Source of the DNA: Arion vulgaris
Taxonomy: Eukaryota; Mollusca; Gastropoda; Stylommatophora; Arionidae
Length of the DNA stretch: 64,000 nucleotides
Reading direction: 5' to 3'
NCBI GenBank assembly: GCA_020796225.1
Contig: CM036754.1
Location: forward strand, 14,337,867-14,401,866
Shown: in pieces, positions 12,901-27,900 of the stretch
How positions within the stretch are numbered: position 1 is the stretch's first letter
How the letters are laid out: each line of letters begins with the position of its first letter
The notes under the pieces: generated by a model
Seen by the model: only the letters and a program-made list of their open reading frames with translations
Databases searched by the model: none
What the model was told of the DNA's origin: nothing
Translations under genes and position numbers: made by a program

Positions 12901-15900
12901 CCTTTTGGGGTGATAGGTGAGCACCTTACTTCATGCCACTCAGGCCACAGACCTCTCTCATGATCCCACATGGGAATGTAACCTTTTGGGTGATAGGTGA
13001 GCACCTTACTCATGCCACATCGCCTCTCTCAATCCACATGGGAATGTACCTTGGTGATAGCGAGACCTTCTTCATGCACAGACTGTCCTCTCTCGATCAT
13101 GGGAATGTAACCTTTGGGGTGATAGCTGAGCACCTTACTTTCATGCCACAGACTGTCTCTCTCTCACGATCCCACATGGGGAATGTAACCTTTTGGGGTG
13201 ATAGGTGAGCACCTTACTTTCATGCCACAGACTGTCTCTCTCTCTCACGATCCCACATGGGGAATGTAACCTTTTGGGGTGATAGCTGAGCACCTTACTT
13301 TCATGCCACAGACTCTCTCTCTCTCACGATCCCACATGGGGAATGTAACCTTTTGGGGTGATAGCTGAGCACCTTACTTTCATGCCACAGACTGTCTCTC
13401 TCTCTCACGATCCCACATGGGGAATGTAACCTTTTGGGGTGATAGGTGAGCACCTTACTTTCATGCCACAGACTGTCTCTCTCTCACGATCCCACATGGG
13501 GAATGTAACCTTTTGGGGTGATAGCTGAGCACCTTACTTTCATGCGTCAGACTCTCTCTCTCTCACGATCCCACATGGGAATGTAACCTTTGGGGTGATA
13601 GCTGAGCACCTTACTTTCATGCCACAGACTCTCTCTCTCTCACGATCCCACATGGGGAATGTAACCTTTTGGGGTGATAGCTGAGCACCTTACTTTCATG
13701 CCACAGACTCTCTCTCTCTCATGATCCCACATGGGGAATGTAACCTTTTGGGGTGATAGCTGAGCACCTTACTTTCATGCCACAGACTGTCTCTCTCTCT
13801 CATGATCCCACATGGGAATGTAACCTTTGGGGTGATAGCTGAGCACCTTACTTTCATGCCACAGACTGTCTCTCTCTCTCATGATCCCACATGGGGAATG
13901 TAACCTTTTGGGGTGATAGCTGAGCACCTTACTTTCATGCCACAGACTGTCTCTCTCTCATGATCCCACATGGGGAATGTAACCTTTTGGGGTGATAGGT
14001 GAGCACCTTACTTGCATGCCACAGACTGTCTCTCTCTCACGATCCCACATGGGGAATGTGACCTTTTGGGGTGATAGCTGAGCACCTTACTTCCATGCCA
14101 CTCAGGCCACAGACTCTCTCTCTCTCACGATCCCACATGGGGAATGTGACCTTTTGGGGTGAGAGGTGAGCACCTTACATTCATGCCACTGAGACTGTCT
14201 CTCTCTCTCTCACATTCTCTCTCATATATATATATATATAATAGAAGCAAAGCAGGATTGATGCAATGAGTTGATTTGTTATAAGTTGTCGCAGAGATGT
14301 GATCAGACAGAAGAAGAGTTATGAATATTTCTCTATTTGTTTGCAGACAGTCAATATGTGCAAATAGAGAGCACGGTCACCAGCAAGAATCCACCGGAGG
14401 AGATGAGCATTGTGTACAGTCACAGGATGAAGAAACATAAGAAGAGAAAGGGAAAAGAAGGTATGACACTGACTTTTTACTGGGACAACAATGGGAAAGA
14501 GAGGTACAAATTTATACAGAGGATGTTAGGAAGGGGAAGAGAGAAGATGTTGTGAGGTGAGACATAGAAGATAATGTAAGGAAGGTGAGAGAAAGATAGA
14601 TGATGTATTAAGGGGAAGAGAAAGATGATTATGTAAGGAAAATAACAGAGAGAGAGAAGATTATGTAAGGAAAATAACAAAGAGAGAGAAGATTATGTAA
14701 GGAAAATCAGAAAGAGAGAGAAGATTATATAGGAAGGTGACTGATATAAGTAAGGTGTGAGAGAGAGAAGATGATGTAAGGAAGGTGACAGAAAGATGAT
14801 AGTATGATATGATCTGTTATTAATATCCTTGTTGACAACTGAAGATACTAATATGTGACAGTTATAGATGACAATAGAGTACTAATATGTGACAGTTATA
14901 AATGACAATAGAGTACTAATATGTGACAGTTATAAATGAGACATTATGTGCCAAACAACTCTCTAACAAAGTATACATATGCCACTAACTGTAAACTTGT
15001 CAATAATTTGTCTGTGCTTGTTGTTTCTAGCATTGTTGTCGTCGTCACAGAACCAAAAGGATGATGATGATAGTATTAGCCACACATCAACATCAAGTCA
15101 ACACTCTGATGATACTACTGTCATATCACAGTCATCTAACAGCAGCAACACACCTATCACAGGTCACAACACACTTCCTTCTTCTTCTGGTCATATACCA
15201 ATAATTGTGGATACCAACTCTCATACAGTCACTTCTGATGCTCTTGTGCATGATGTGACAGACTCATGCACAGAGATCCCAGTATTAGATTCCAACATTC
15301 TGTTTCAGTCACAGACTATAGGGGCTGCTGCTGCTGCATCTGTAGAGAAATCACATCATTCAATAAGTAGTAAAAACAGTTCTACTGATGATGTTAGTAA
15401 CAGTGTGGTCAGTTCCCAGCTGAGTGACAGTTTCAATGTGCCGGTAAATGCAAGCAGCAGCGTCAATAATAGGTGTGATACTGGTTCTCATTCCATTTAT
15501 GAGTCATCACAGACATCTTCAAATTTGAGAGAAAGTATCTTGTCTGAGTGCGATCAACATCTTGAAACCATCAAACAAGTGAAGAAAGTCATCGCTGATG
15601 ACACTACCAAACAGAGACAGTCTAAAGATGTGACTAAAATTGTAGAGAATGCCATAGCCAATCTAGACAAATCCAGAACAAGCACAAGCAACATGGAATC
15701 AGAAGGTACTAAGTCTTCACTACCAGAGCCACAGTCCATACCTACTCTATCCAGACTGACCAGTCAGATGTCAGTCCAGGATATATATGCAGAGATTGAT
15801 GTCATAGAATCAACTGATCCCTTTCACAAAGGTTACAGGAAAGATCAGTCTGCAGATGACTTTTACTCTTTGTTTCTAGATACATCTCCAGAGTCTCCTG

Positions 15901-18900
15901 TATCTGCTGCACAACCTTTAGTACCTGACTCAAACCGCAGTATCCCATCTGAGGCAACGCCGCGCAGCACTGAGATGCAGGATGTTGCTGAACGAAGGCT
16001 AGCCAACACATGGTCTGAGTTCATGGCTCCTGCCAACATCTACAGCCTTGCCCTGTCCAACAACCAGATTTGGTTCACTGATAAAAGTGAGAACATTTAT
16101 TACTCATCTGTGGCAAACTCAAAAGGTATTCAGTGGCGGAAAGCATCTGGTCATGCCAATCAGATTTCTGTCTCTCCATCTGGACACATTGTCTGGCGTC
16201 TACATCGAGGGGTTGTATATGCTGGCACCAAGATAAGTGTTCGACATCCAGAAGGTCTCAAGTGGGTGGAGGCTGTACGAGATGTGGCCATAATTTCTGC
16301 AGACAATGATTGTGCCTGGTAAGCTAGTTATTCTTTTAAGCCAGTCTCATTAACACTCACTGTTACCAACTGTCACCACAGAATGTATGTATGTAAGCAA
16401 ACACTTAATATATATATTTGTATACTGAGAAATTGATCAAATTCTACAATAAAATTAAGCATGTCAGAGAGAGAGACCTACATATGATCCCGTCATAATT
16501 CTTGTAAATAAACCCAATCTTCTCATACTGTCAATGCTTATGTGTGTATCGAGCTACAGCAAACAGAGCTACCAATAACAATGTCACATGATTCCGCTGT
16601 TCTCTCATTGTTTGTTTGTTTAAGTTATGTAGAATATCTTCCTGGTAACATTGTCAACAGATAATAATAAAACTATCAACTGTAATCATGAGAAACATGT
16701 TGGCTGCCATATACTACACTACTCAACTATTCCATTACTGTTCCTCTCACTTCTCCTTGCTCAGGAAAATTTGCTAGTTGTTATATATATAACGGACTTG
16801 ACTTACTTATTCCTCTCCGCTCCTCGTGGAACATAAGGCCTCAAAAGTTGTTTGCCACTTTTCACGGTCTCTGGCTGTTTTTTTTTTTTTATGGCCTCCC
16901 AGGATAGTCAAGCAGCCTTCATTTACTCAAGAAATCTTCATCTCCACGTCTGTTTAGAACGTTCTGTTTTCCTTGTGAGTTACATTCAAGTGTTTGTCTA
17001 GTGACAATCGAATATGTCTACCGCAGCGTAAACCCAACCCATCGCCATTTTCTCATCTTAACCCGGATCATCACAGGTTCCTGTCCTGTTCTTATCCATA
17101 GGTCTCTGTTTGCAGCTCTGTCATACCATCTCAGTTTTAGAATTTGCTGAAGGCATCTGTTGACAAAGGTCTGAATCTTATTTGTATTTAACTTGGAAAT
17201 TGGTATATATGTATATATGGTTTTACCCAACATAGTATTAGAAGCAAGATTAAAATATATACCGCAGCTGTGTGCTATCAACTTTACTATACCAGAGAAT
17301 GCTGGAGAATACTAATGCTGGAGAATAATAGAACAAAATATGTCAAAACTCTCCACCATCCATAAAACTTGACTGCGAAAGATCTTACGAGTGTTCAGGC
17401 CAAGAGCTATCTCTAACCGAGAACTGCTTACACAGTGTTAGCAGGAGAATATGAACACTATCATCCAAAAGAGATGCCGGAGATGATCGGGTATGTGATA
17501 TGCATGCCGACTAACTCTGTCATGAAAACTACACTGAGTTGGACACCAGAGGGTAAACAAAAACATGGGAGACCCAAAATGACCTGGAGGAGAATAGTAG
17601 AACAAGAACCGAAAGAAATTAATCACAGCGGGAACACAGTACAGAGGATGGCTAAGAACATAGAAGAACAGCATGCATTTATTGTTGCCCTAAGCGCCAA
17701 GGACATCACAGACTAGTGAGAGAGAGAGAGAGAGAGAGATATATATATATTGGTTGTAATAGTACTTTACACATACTTGTTCGATTTCTTATTACAAAGA
17801 TAATCTCTAAGTAGATCATCTGTATATGTGCGTGTATGTAAGTGTGTGTTTTCTATGAAAGTTATACCCATACTGTCCAGGTTTCTTATGTACAAAGATA
17901 ATCTCTAAGTAGATCATCTGTATATGTGCGTGTATGTAAGTGTGTGTTTTCTATGAAAGTTATACCCATACTGTCCAGGTTTCTTATGTACAAAGATAAT
18001 CTCTAAGTAGATCATCTGTATATGTGCGTGTATGTAAGTGTGTGTTTTCTATGAAAGTTATACCCATACTGTCCAGGTTTCTTATGTACAAAGATAATCT
18101 CTAAGTAGATCATCTGTATATGTGCGTGTATGTAAGTGTGTGTTTTCTATGAAAGTTATACCCATACTGTCCAGATTTCTTATGTACAAAGATAATCTCT
18201 AAGTAGATCATCTGTATATGTGCGTGTATGTAAGTGTGTGTTTTCTATGAAAGTTATACCCATACTGTCCAGATTTCTTATGTACAAAGATAATCTCTAA
18301 GTAGATCATCTGTATATGTGCGTGTATGTAAGTGTGTGTTTTCTATGAAAGTTATACCCATACTGTCCAGATTTCTTATGTACAAAGATAATCTCTAAGT
18401 AGATCATCTGTATATGTGCGTGTATGTAAGTGTGTGTTTTCTATGAAAGTTATACCCATACTGTCCAGATTTCTTATGTACAAAGATAATCTCTAAGTAG
18501 ATCATGCATGTGTGTGTGTGTGTGGTTTTCCTCAAAGCTATACACATATGGTCCAGGTTTGTGATGTAAAATGAGGATGTCATGATGCAGATAAGGTTGT
18601 CCCTAGAGAGACCTTGCTACAAGTCTTAAGTAGATCATGTATGTGATGTAAAATGAGGATGTCATGATGCAGATAAGGTTGTCCCTAGAGAGACCTTGCT
18701 ACAAGTCTTAAGTAGATCATGTATGTGATGTAAAATGAGGATGTCATGATGCAGATAAGGTTGTCCCTAGAGAGACCTTGCTACAAGTCTTAAGTAGATC
18801 ATGTATGTGATGATGAAATGAGGATGTCATGATGCAGATAAGGTTGTCCCTAGAGAGACCTTGCTACAAGTCTTAAGTAGATCATGTATGTGATGTAAAA

Positions 18901-21900
18901 TGGGGATGTCATGATGCAGATAAGGTTGTCCCTAGAGAGACCTTGCTACAAGTCTTAAGTAGATCATGTATGTGATGTAAAATGAGGATGTCATGATGCA
19001 GATAAGGTTGTCCCTAGAGAGACCTTGCTACAAGTCTTAAGTAGATCATGTATGTGATGTAAAATGGGGATGTCATGATGCAGATAAGGTTGTCCCTAGA
19101 GAGACCTTGCTACAAGTCTTAAGTAGATCATGTATGTGATGTAAAATGAGGATGTCATGATGCAGATAAGGTTGTCCCTAGAGAGACCTTGCTACAAGTC
19201 TTAAGTAGATCATGTATGTGATGTAAAATGGGGATGTCATGATGCAGAGAAGGTTGTCCCTAGAGAGGCCATGCTACAAGTCTAAGTAGATCATGTGTGT
19301 ATGTATGTGTATGTATGTGGTTTCTCTGAAAGTTATATCCATACTGTCCAGGTTTGTGATGTACAATGGTGATGTCATGATGCAGAGAAGATTGTCCCTA
19401 GAGAGGCCATGCTACAAGTCCCAAAAGGTGGAATGTCACTACAAAGTCAAACACATCATTGCACGGTATGGCATTGTCTGGGCCATCACAGACAATCTGG
19501 CATTGCTAGTCAGGACAGGTGTGTCTAATGAGTTACCTGAAGGAAGTGGCTGGGAACAGGATACCAGGTAAGAATGTAGGAGCACACCTGTATAGAATGA
19601 ATGATGACTGATGGGACATTTTGTTTGTAGGTGAGTAGTTTCAAGTTTTTTTGGGTACTCTATGGGTTCGATTCCTGGTCTCTTGACTCTTCACAGTAAC
19701 GAGAGCTGGAGTCTTTTCATATGAGATATCTTATTCATGGCCTATCATGAAATGACAGTGTAACCAATAAACAAGTACTTGAGAGAGCAGATATTCCCAC
19801 CATGTACACTCTCCTCCTCAAGCAGAGATGTTTTCAGTAGCTGGGACACATCTGACACATGGAAGTTAGTCAATTTTTTAAGGATCTCTTTTATAGAGAG
19901 CTGATCTCTGGGAAGAGATGGACTGGGAGACTACAAATGTGATACAGTGTTCAAGATAAATATAACCCGGTCAAGGAAACCAATATGGCATATGTTTATG
20001 AAAATGAGAAGGTTCAGTTATGGAGTAGTGTAGGTCAAGTGAGCCTTTTTGTGATGGTGTAATTATGGTGCAGGAAGGGGCGATGAACCAATGTGATGTA
20101 GGACAAGCTAGTCAGAACCGGTTTAAGTAGTAAATAGATGTAACACAATGAGTACCAGACAACTTTTGATTTGTCAATGGGGATGCTTTTATCTTGAACA
20201 CCCTGTATAAAGATGTCTAGTAAAACCAAGATTTGATAGATCCTGACATAAACACATGGGGGAAACAAGCCCCAACAATCTGGAGAAATGAGGTGTGGAG
20301 TGAACTTTGACATTTTTAGCACAGTCTGATCAAACAAACAGAGGAAACAAGGTTTTACTCCAGGATGTACTGTCACCTTGAGAAACCTGCCTTATTATTT
20401 TATTATGCCCGCCTGCCCAGCGTGTCCGTAGTGCGTTGGACGACGGGTGACAAGCCCCCTTGTGAGTGCGGTTCAAGTCCGCGCTCTGGCAGAAAAGCCA
20501 CAGGTTCTCCAGATTTATGGTGTTCGTGGCACCGAACTGAAGGGTTACGATGTCCATGGCATCGAGCCAAAGAGCTAAAAGCTCAAGTGCTTCTGAATTG
20601 GGAAAACAAACCCATTATTTTATGAGAAATGTAACATTGACTGTCATTCCCTTATTGGACACAACATTAACTACAAAATACCTATTCATCGGCAGCACAG
20701 ATTTCTGATCCCTCAGAGCTGATAAGAGTTATACTATCTACATACATCCAACACTACTATATCACAATGAGTCCTTGGACAATAAACAATATATGGAAGA
20801 ACAACAGTATGGAGATGTAGTTTTACAGAAGAATATGAAGAATCTCATGGGCTATTGAAAGGAGTAATGTAGACTTTACTAAGAGAGGGAGAGTGACATC
20901 AGTGACAAAAAATGAATCTTGTGACCAAAACATCTGAAGAAAATGTATTGGTTGTCTTTTGATTAATGTAATAGAAAGACATGGGTTCAAACATAATAAA
21001 ACAATTGCTGGGATGAGAAAAATAGAAGAATGATGGAGAGAGACAGGGAAGATAATGAGCAGTCTAACAGCATGGCAGGGGACATTGTCAACAACTGAGT
21101 TGATCATCAATGCTAGGGGACAGAAAGCTGTGGAGATTTATGATTGTGAATGCCAGCAGATGTAATGATGATGATGTTGTAATGACAATGATGTATGATG
21201 ATGTTATTGTGATGACAATGATGATCTAATGATGATCTTCTTGGCGTTTGGTTTCGTATGCTCGTTTAAACCATGACATGGGTTGCCTCTATAAAGCTGC
21301 ATGTAAGTTGGAGTTCCTCGAGAGTTCCCCATAGCTTGCTCTTAAGCTTTGTTCATGAGGTTATGTTTCGTTTCGTTGGTGTACGTATGACGGACAGGAC
21401 TGCATGGATGTGCTCTGGGGTCTGTATTTCAGCCTGACATGCACACTGTGCAGTCTGAGCAGGCTTTATTCTTTGCATGTGATGGTTGAGCCTACAGTGA
21501 CCTGTTGTGATGATGATAATGTTGTAATGATGATGATGTTGTTGGTATTGTTGTTGTGCTAGTGTTTTGAAGTTGATAATGTTGTATACTGACAAGTTTA
21601 AGTTGGTGATTTCTCTAACAGGGAGGTACCACCATATTTGTTTTCTTATGTTGGGCTGGACAATGAAAACATTGGATGGGCTATTGATGTGCTTGGACAA
21701 ATCTGGTTCTGTGATGGAGTGACTAGAGAACAACCTTTCGGCAGGAGACTTTGGTGGCAGGTAGGTGACTTAGATGGGTTAGTCTTGTGTGGTTTCACTC
21801 TAGACCTTGTCTAGTTGCATGGGTTAGTCTTTTGTTGGCTTGTTGTAAACATTTTGTGTGTCTATAGCCTGGAGGTAACGTGCTTGTCTTTCATGCCAAT

Positions 21901-24900
21901 AGTATGTGAAGCCATCACAATATTTTTCCAGAGATACCTGATCTCAATGTAGATGAGATGGAGTTCTTAATCGTATCCGAGAATGGATAGTAAAATCTAG
22001 GTCTTGTGTTCACAAGTTGAGCATATGAAAAAACTCTTGGCAGAGAAACCTGGCAGTTGAAACTCGATAAGCAGTAAGCTACAAAATTGCTGCTCGGGCG
22101 AAATTACAAAAATTAAAATAAACATTCTTTGAAGTTTTTGCCATCTTTAAAATGACACCGGGACCATTACCAGTGATATGGAGTTTATGCACGCTGCCAC
22201 TGAGATCTTCCTGTGTAAGAAAGAGATTGGAGCACACATAGTTATTCACCAAAGTGCAATGCTGATGGTGCAATCAATCAATCTTCTTCTTCTTCTGCGA
22301 TCAACTTTTGCTATTTCGACTACTCCGGTATGTGTCATAAACAGGGCGGTGCGCTTGAGGTCTTCACCGGTTCCCCATAGTTTCATAGTTTGTCTTGTAG
22401 TGTTGTTTCTGTTGGCCAGATTTCCAATCTCTCACTACTCAGACTAGGGCAGTCTTGCAGGATGTGCTCTGGGGACTGCTTTGGTGCTCCACAGGTGCAG
22501 GCTGCCGAGTCCCTGAGACCCATTCTGGGGAGGTGTGCTCTGAGACTGCAGTGTCCCGTTCTAAGTCTGAAGACTGTGGTCTGTTCTTTTGTGTTGAGTG
22601 TATTTATACTGTCATGCTCTGGGTTGTATCCTCCATTTGTTCTTCTCCAGATCATTTTCCTGGATTGTTTCAGGAGAGTCTTTGCTTCTGTAAAACTTTG
22701 TGTTGGGTGGTGTTGTCAATACAGAAATGCAGTGTGTGACTAGCAAGAAATCTTGACTATCATTTATTTACCTATATCATACAAGTCTAACCACCACAAC
22801 AAGAAATGATCACTTTGAACCCAGTCTTGGCTGATTCAGTGATGACACTCTGTTGATAGGACAATGACTTGTGACCACAGAATTCTGTCAACCCTTCCCC
22901 CATCCTCCCCAAATCCTTCCCCATTGCAGTAGAATAGTATTAAACTGAAGTGACCCAGGCCATGCTAGATAGCAAACAGACAACACACTACTTAAGACTA
23001 GACTATTGTTGTTCTTGTCGCCTGTATGGTGCTAGGGCTCAAGGAAGCAAAGAATAGTACCACTGCGACTACAAGACATGTAGTAAGAGGTCACTGATGT
23101 AGGACCCAAGGAAACTACCCTAGTAAATAAAAAAGCATCGCAGAAATCGGATATAATGGCCTACTTGTAGGTGCATAACTGGCACAAAATACATTCGCTC
23201 TTAGGTTCAGATCACATACAAATCACACAGAGTAGTTGATATGAAGTGTTTGAAGAAGTTGTTCTTGTTTTTCTAATCTAATAAGACTATCAATATTGTA
23301 TGATTGAATGTTGTTTGTTTCTGATGCTAGACTTGCTTGATTGAATGTTGTTTGTTTCTGATGCTAGACTTGCTTGATTGAATGTTGTTTGTTTCTGATG
23401 CTAGACTTGCTTGATTGAATGTTGTTTGTTTCTGATGCTAGACTTGCTTGATTGAATGTTGTTTGTTTCTGATGCTAGACTTGCTTGATTGAATGTTGTT
23501 TGTTTCTGATGCTAGACTTGCTCTTAAAGTAGAACTTTTCTATTGAATATCTTGTTCATGTCCAGGTACCTCTCAGCGAGTACATCATGTAATATCTTGT
23601 TCATGTCCAGGTACCTCTCAGTGAGTACATCATGTAATATCTTGTTCATGTCCAGGTATCTCTCAGTGAGTACATCATGTAATATCTTGTTCATGTCCAG
23701 GTACCTCTCAGTGAGTACATCATGTAATATCTTGTTCATGTCCAGGTATCTCTCAGTGAGTACATCATGTAATATCTTGTTCATGTCCAGGTACCTCTCA
23801 GTGAGTACATCATGTAATATCTTGTTCATGTCCAGGTATCTCTCAGTGAGTACACCATGTAATATCTTGTTCATGTCCAGGTACCTCTCGCAGTACATCA
23901 TATAATATCTTGTTCATGTCCAGGTACCTCTCAGCGAGTACATCATGTAATATCTTGTTCATGTCCAGGTACCTCTCAGCGAGTACATCATGTAATATCT
24001 TGTTCATGTCCAGGTACCTCTCAGCGAGTACATCATATAATATCTTGTTCATGTCCAGGTACCTCTCAGCGAGTACATCATGTAATATCTTGTTCATGTC
24101 CAGGTATCTCTCAGCGAGTACATCATGTAATATCTTGTTCATGTCCAGGTATCTCTCAGCGAGTACATCATATAATATCTTGTTCATGTCCAGGTACCTC
24201 TCAGCGAGTACATCATGTAATATCTTGTTCATGTCCAGGTATCTCTCAGCGAGTACATCATATAATATCTTGTTCATGTCCAGGTACCTCTCAGTGAGTA
24301 CATCATGTAATATCTTGTTCATGTCCAGGTATCTCTCAGTGAGTACATCATGTAATATCTTGTTCATGTCCAGGTATCTCTCAGTGAGTACATCATATAA
24401 TATCTTGTTCATGTCCAGGTACCTCTCAGTGAGTACATCATGTAATATCTTGTTCATGTCCAGGTATCTCTCAGTGAGTACATCATATAATATCTTGTTC
24501 ATGTCCAGGTATCTCTGAGCGAGTACATCATATAATATCTTGTTCATGTCCAGGTATCTCTCAGCGAGTACATCATGTAATATCTTGTTCATGTCCTGGT
24601 ACCTCTCAGTGAGTACATCATGTAATATCTTGTTCATGTCCAGGTACCTCTCAGCGAGTACATCATGTAATATCTTGTTCATGTCCAGGTACCTCTCAGT
24701 GAGTACATCATGTAATATCTTGTTCATGTCCAGGTACCTCTCAGTGAGTACATCATATAATATCTTGTTCATGTCCAGGTACCTCTCAGCGAGTACATCA
24801 TATAATATCTTGTTCATGTCCAGGTGCCTCTCAGCAAGTACATCATATAATATCTTGTTCATGTCCAGGTACCTCTCAGCGAGTACATCATATAATATCT

Positions 24901-27900
24901 TGTTCATGTCCAGGTACCTCTCAGCGAGTACATCATGTAATATCTTGTTCATGTCCAGGTACCTCTCAGCGAGTACATCATGTAATATCTTATTCATATC
25001 CAGGTGCCTCTCAGCGAGTACATCATATAATATCTTGTTCATGTCCAGGTATCTCTCAGCGAGTACATCATGTAATATCTTGTTCATGTCCAGGTACCTC
25101 TCAGCGAGTACATCATATAATATCTTGTTCATGTCCAGGTGCCTCTCAGCAAGTACATCATATAATATCTTGTTCATGTCCAGGTACCTCTCAGCGAGTA
25201 CATCATATAATATCTTGTTCATGTCCAGGTACCTCTCAGCGAGTACATCATGTAATATCTTGTTCATGTCCAGGTACCTCTCAGCGAGTACATCATGTAA
25301 TATCTTATTCATATCCAGGTGCCTCTCAGCGAGTACATCATATAATATCTTGTTCATGTCCAGGTATCTCTCAGCGAGTACATCATGTAATATCTTGTTC
25401 ATGTCCAGGTACCTCTCAGTGAGTACATCATGTAATATCTTGTTCATGTCCAGGTACCTCTCAGCGAGTACATCATGTAATATCTTGTTCATGTCCAGGT
25501 ACCTCTCAGCGAGTACATCATGTAATATCTTGTTCATGTCCAGGTACCTCTCAGCGAGTACATCATATAATATCTTGTTCATGTCCAGGTACCTCTCAGC
25601 GAGTACATCATGTAATATCTTGTTCATGTCCAGGTACCTCTCAGCGAGTACATCATGTAATATCTTGTTCATGTCCTGGTACCTCTCAGTGAGTAGGTCA
25701 TATAATATCTTGTTCATGTCCAGGTACCTCTCAGCGAGTACATCATGTAATATCTTGTTCATGTCCAGGTACCTCTCAGCAAGTACATCATATAATATCT
25801 TGTTCATGTCCAGGTACCTCTCAGCGAGTACATCATGTAATATCTTGTTCATGTCCAGGTACCTCTCAGTGAGTACATCATATAATATCTTGTTCATGTC
25901 CAGGTACCTCTCAGCGAGTACATCATATAATATCTTGTTCATGTCCAGGTACCTCTCAGCGAGTACATCATGTAATATCTTGTTCATGTCCAGGTACCTC
26001 TCAGCAAGTACATCATATAATATCTTGTTCATGTCCAGGTACCTCTCAGCGAGTACATCATGTAATATCTTGTTCATGTCCAGGTACCTCTCAGCGAGTA
26101 CATCATGTAATATCTTGTTCATGTCCAGGTACCTCTCAGCGAGTACATCATGTAATATCTTGTTCATGTCCAGGTACCTCTCAGCGAGTACATCATGTAA
26201 TATCTTGTTCATGTCCTGGTACCTCTCAGTGAGTAGGTCATATAATATCTTGTTCATGTCCAGGTACCTCTCAGCGAGTACATCATGTAATATCTTGTTC
26301 ATGTCCAGGTACCTCTCAGCGAGTACATCATGCATGATGTAACTACTCTAGACATCATCAGAGGACTTGCTCGAAAGTTTGATCCTACAAAGTTGTCTTC
26401 TATTTTAAGTACTAACAAAGGAGGATTGATTGTGGCTGGATCTCAGGGTGTATGGCTGGCTATAGACTTCCGGAATGTGTTACAGGTGTGTCGAGGAAAT
26501 GTCCAAGGTAAGCAGGAGTTAGTTAGTTTAGTGTTTATCACAATTCATGTTATGATTATCTCAGTTTGTTACAATTTGTTCTACTCTAGGCAGACATAAT
26601 TTTGTTGTAGTTTTTCTTATCCTGCTTTGTCTCACTGCATCTGGGTAAGAAGAGATTTTTGGAACAGGCTCTTTAGGCACTTCATACATGATGTCATTTA
26701 TTGCCTCTCTTATTTCTATGGTCCACCTTTTGCACCATCATTCATTTGCCTTGTATCCACTGTATCTGAATAACATTGCCCTTTGGAGCCCACTGTCTGC
26801 TGGCAATCTGCTTATGGGGCCAAACTATTTAAGTTGTTGTTTCTTGATAAAGTTCAGTACTGATGTTGTACCCACTTTTTCCTGATGTCTTCATTTCTAA
26901 ACCGATCTATTCATGATACTGCCAGCATTCTGTGTAGACACTTCATCTCTGCCGTGACTAGTTTTTTCTATCATTTGATATCAGCTTCCAGGTTTGGCAC
27001 TGATAGCATGTGGGAAGAAAGATTGTGTTGTATAATGCTCTTGTAGTATTCATGGTGACATGTTTACATTTCAAAACTGGCACCATAAGTCCTACGATTT
27101 GATTTGCTTTATTGTATCTATGTTGGATCTATTCTATCTATATCCTCTTCGTGTTCCGATTGACACATAAGACTTCCACAAGACTTCCACTGTTGCCGTT
27201 CTGCTGCCTGTCTACAAACCGTCTTCCACGTCAGGCCACACTCCTTCAACTCTCTCTCCACCGTTCTTCTCCATGTTTCATTTGGACGTCCAGGCCTTCT
27301 CTTCTCATCTGCTGTCCATCTGAGAGCTGTATCTATGTTGGATATTGTTAGTTATTCCTCCATTTGCTGAGAAAATTTTCTCTAGGTATATGTAAAGTCT
27401 TGTAGTAGAAGCAGAAATAATGTTCTTATTTAAACAGAGGTAATTTTGTATTTTTGCTGTTGTTGTGTTTGCAGAGATATTTGCTATTATTGTTTACTTC
27501 ATGTGGGGCTTCTAAAGATGTTTAGTAATTTTGTCTCTGTGATTGTGTGTGTACTGCATGTTAGAGATCATGTAATGTGTGTCATTCAAGTTGGTTATGT
27601 ATATGTGTGCTATAGAGACTGTGTTCATGCTGTGTACTTCTTCTTTAAATGCTCCATATCGACCACTTGTCAACCACTCTGTGTGATTTGTATGTGATCT
27701 GAGCCTAAGAGCGATTGTACGTTGTGCCAGTTATGCACCTGCTAGTAGACCAGCACATCCAGCATTTCTGCGCTGCTTTTTTATTTACTAGGGTAGCATC
27801 CCTAGGACCTACATCAGTCGGCGCTACGATATGCATTGTAGGTCGCAGTGGTACTATTCTTTGCTTCCTATGCGGGCCCCGGCACCACATGGGCGATGCC

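Noticed and set aside
14979..15030. Use of the ATG at 14979 as a separate gene start
   Set aside because: The frame continues into TECPR2 exon G, whose acceptor at 15030 fits phase and homology; the upstream codons are intron.
20035..20376. 113-codon minus-strand ORF as a host gene
   Set aside because: Inside a TECPR2 intron with transposon-like sequence and no domain.
23545..26332. CRISPR-like array
   Set aside because: Units are contiguous with no unique spacers and the genome is eukaryotic. The same applies to the other direct-repeat arrays.
23843..26335. 830-codon minus-strand ORF ([14 protein letters not shown] repeats) and 600-codon plus ORF
   Set aside because: The array is copied TECPR2 splice-junction sequence; both ORFs arise from the 45-bp period.
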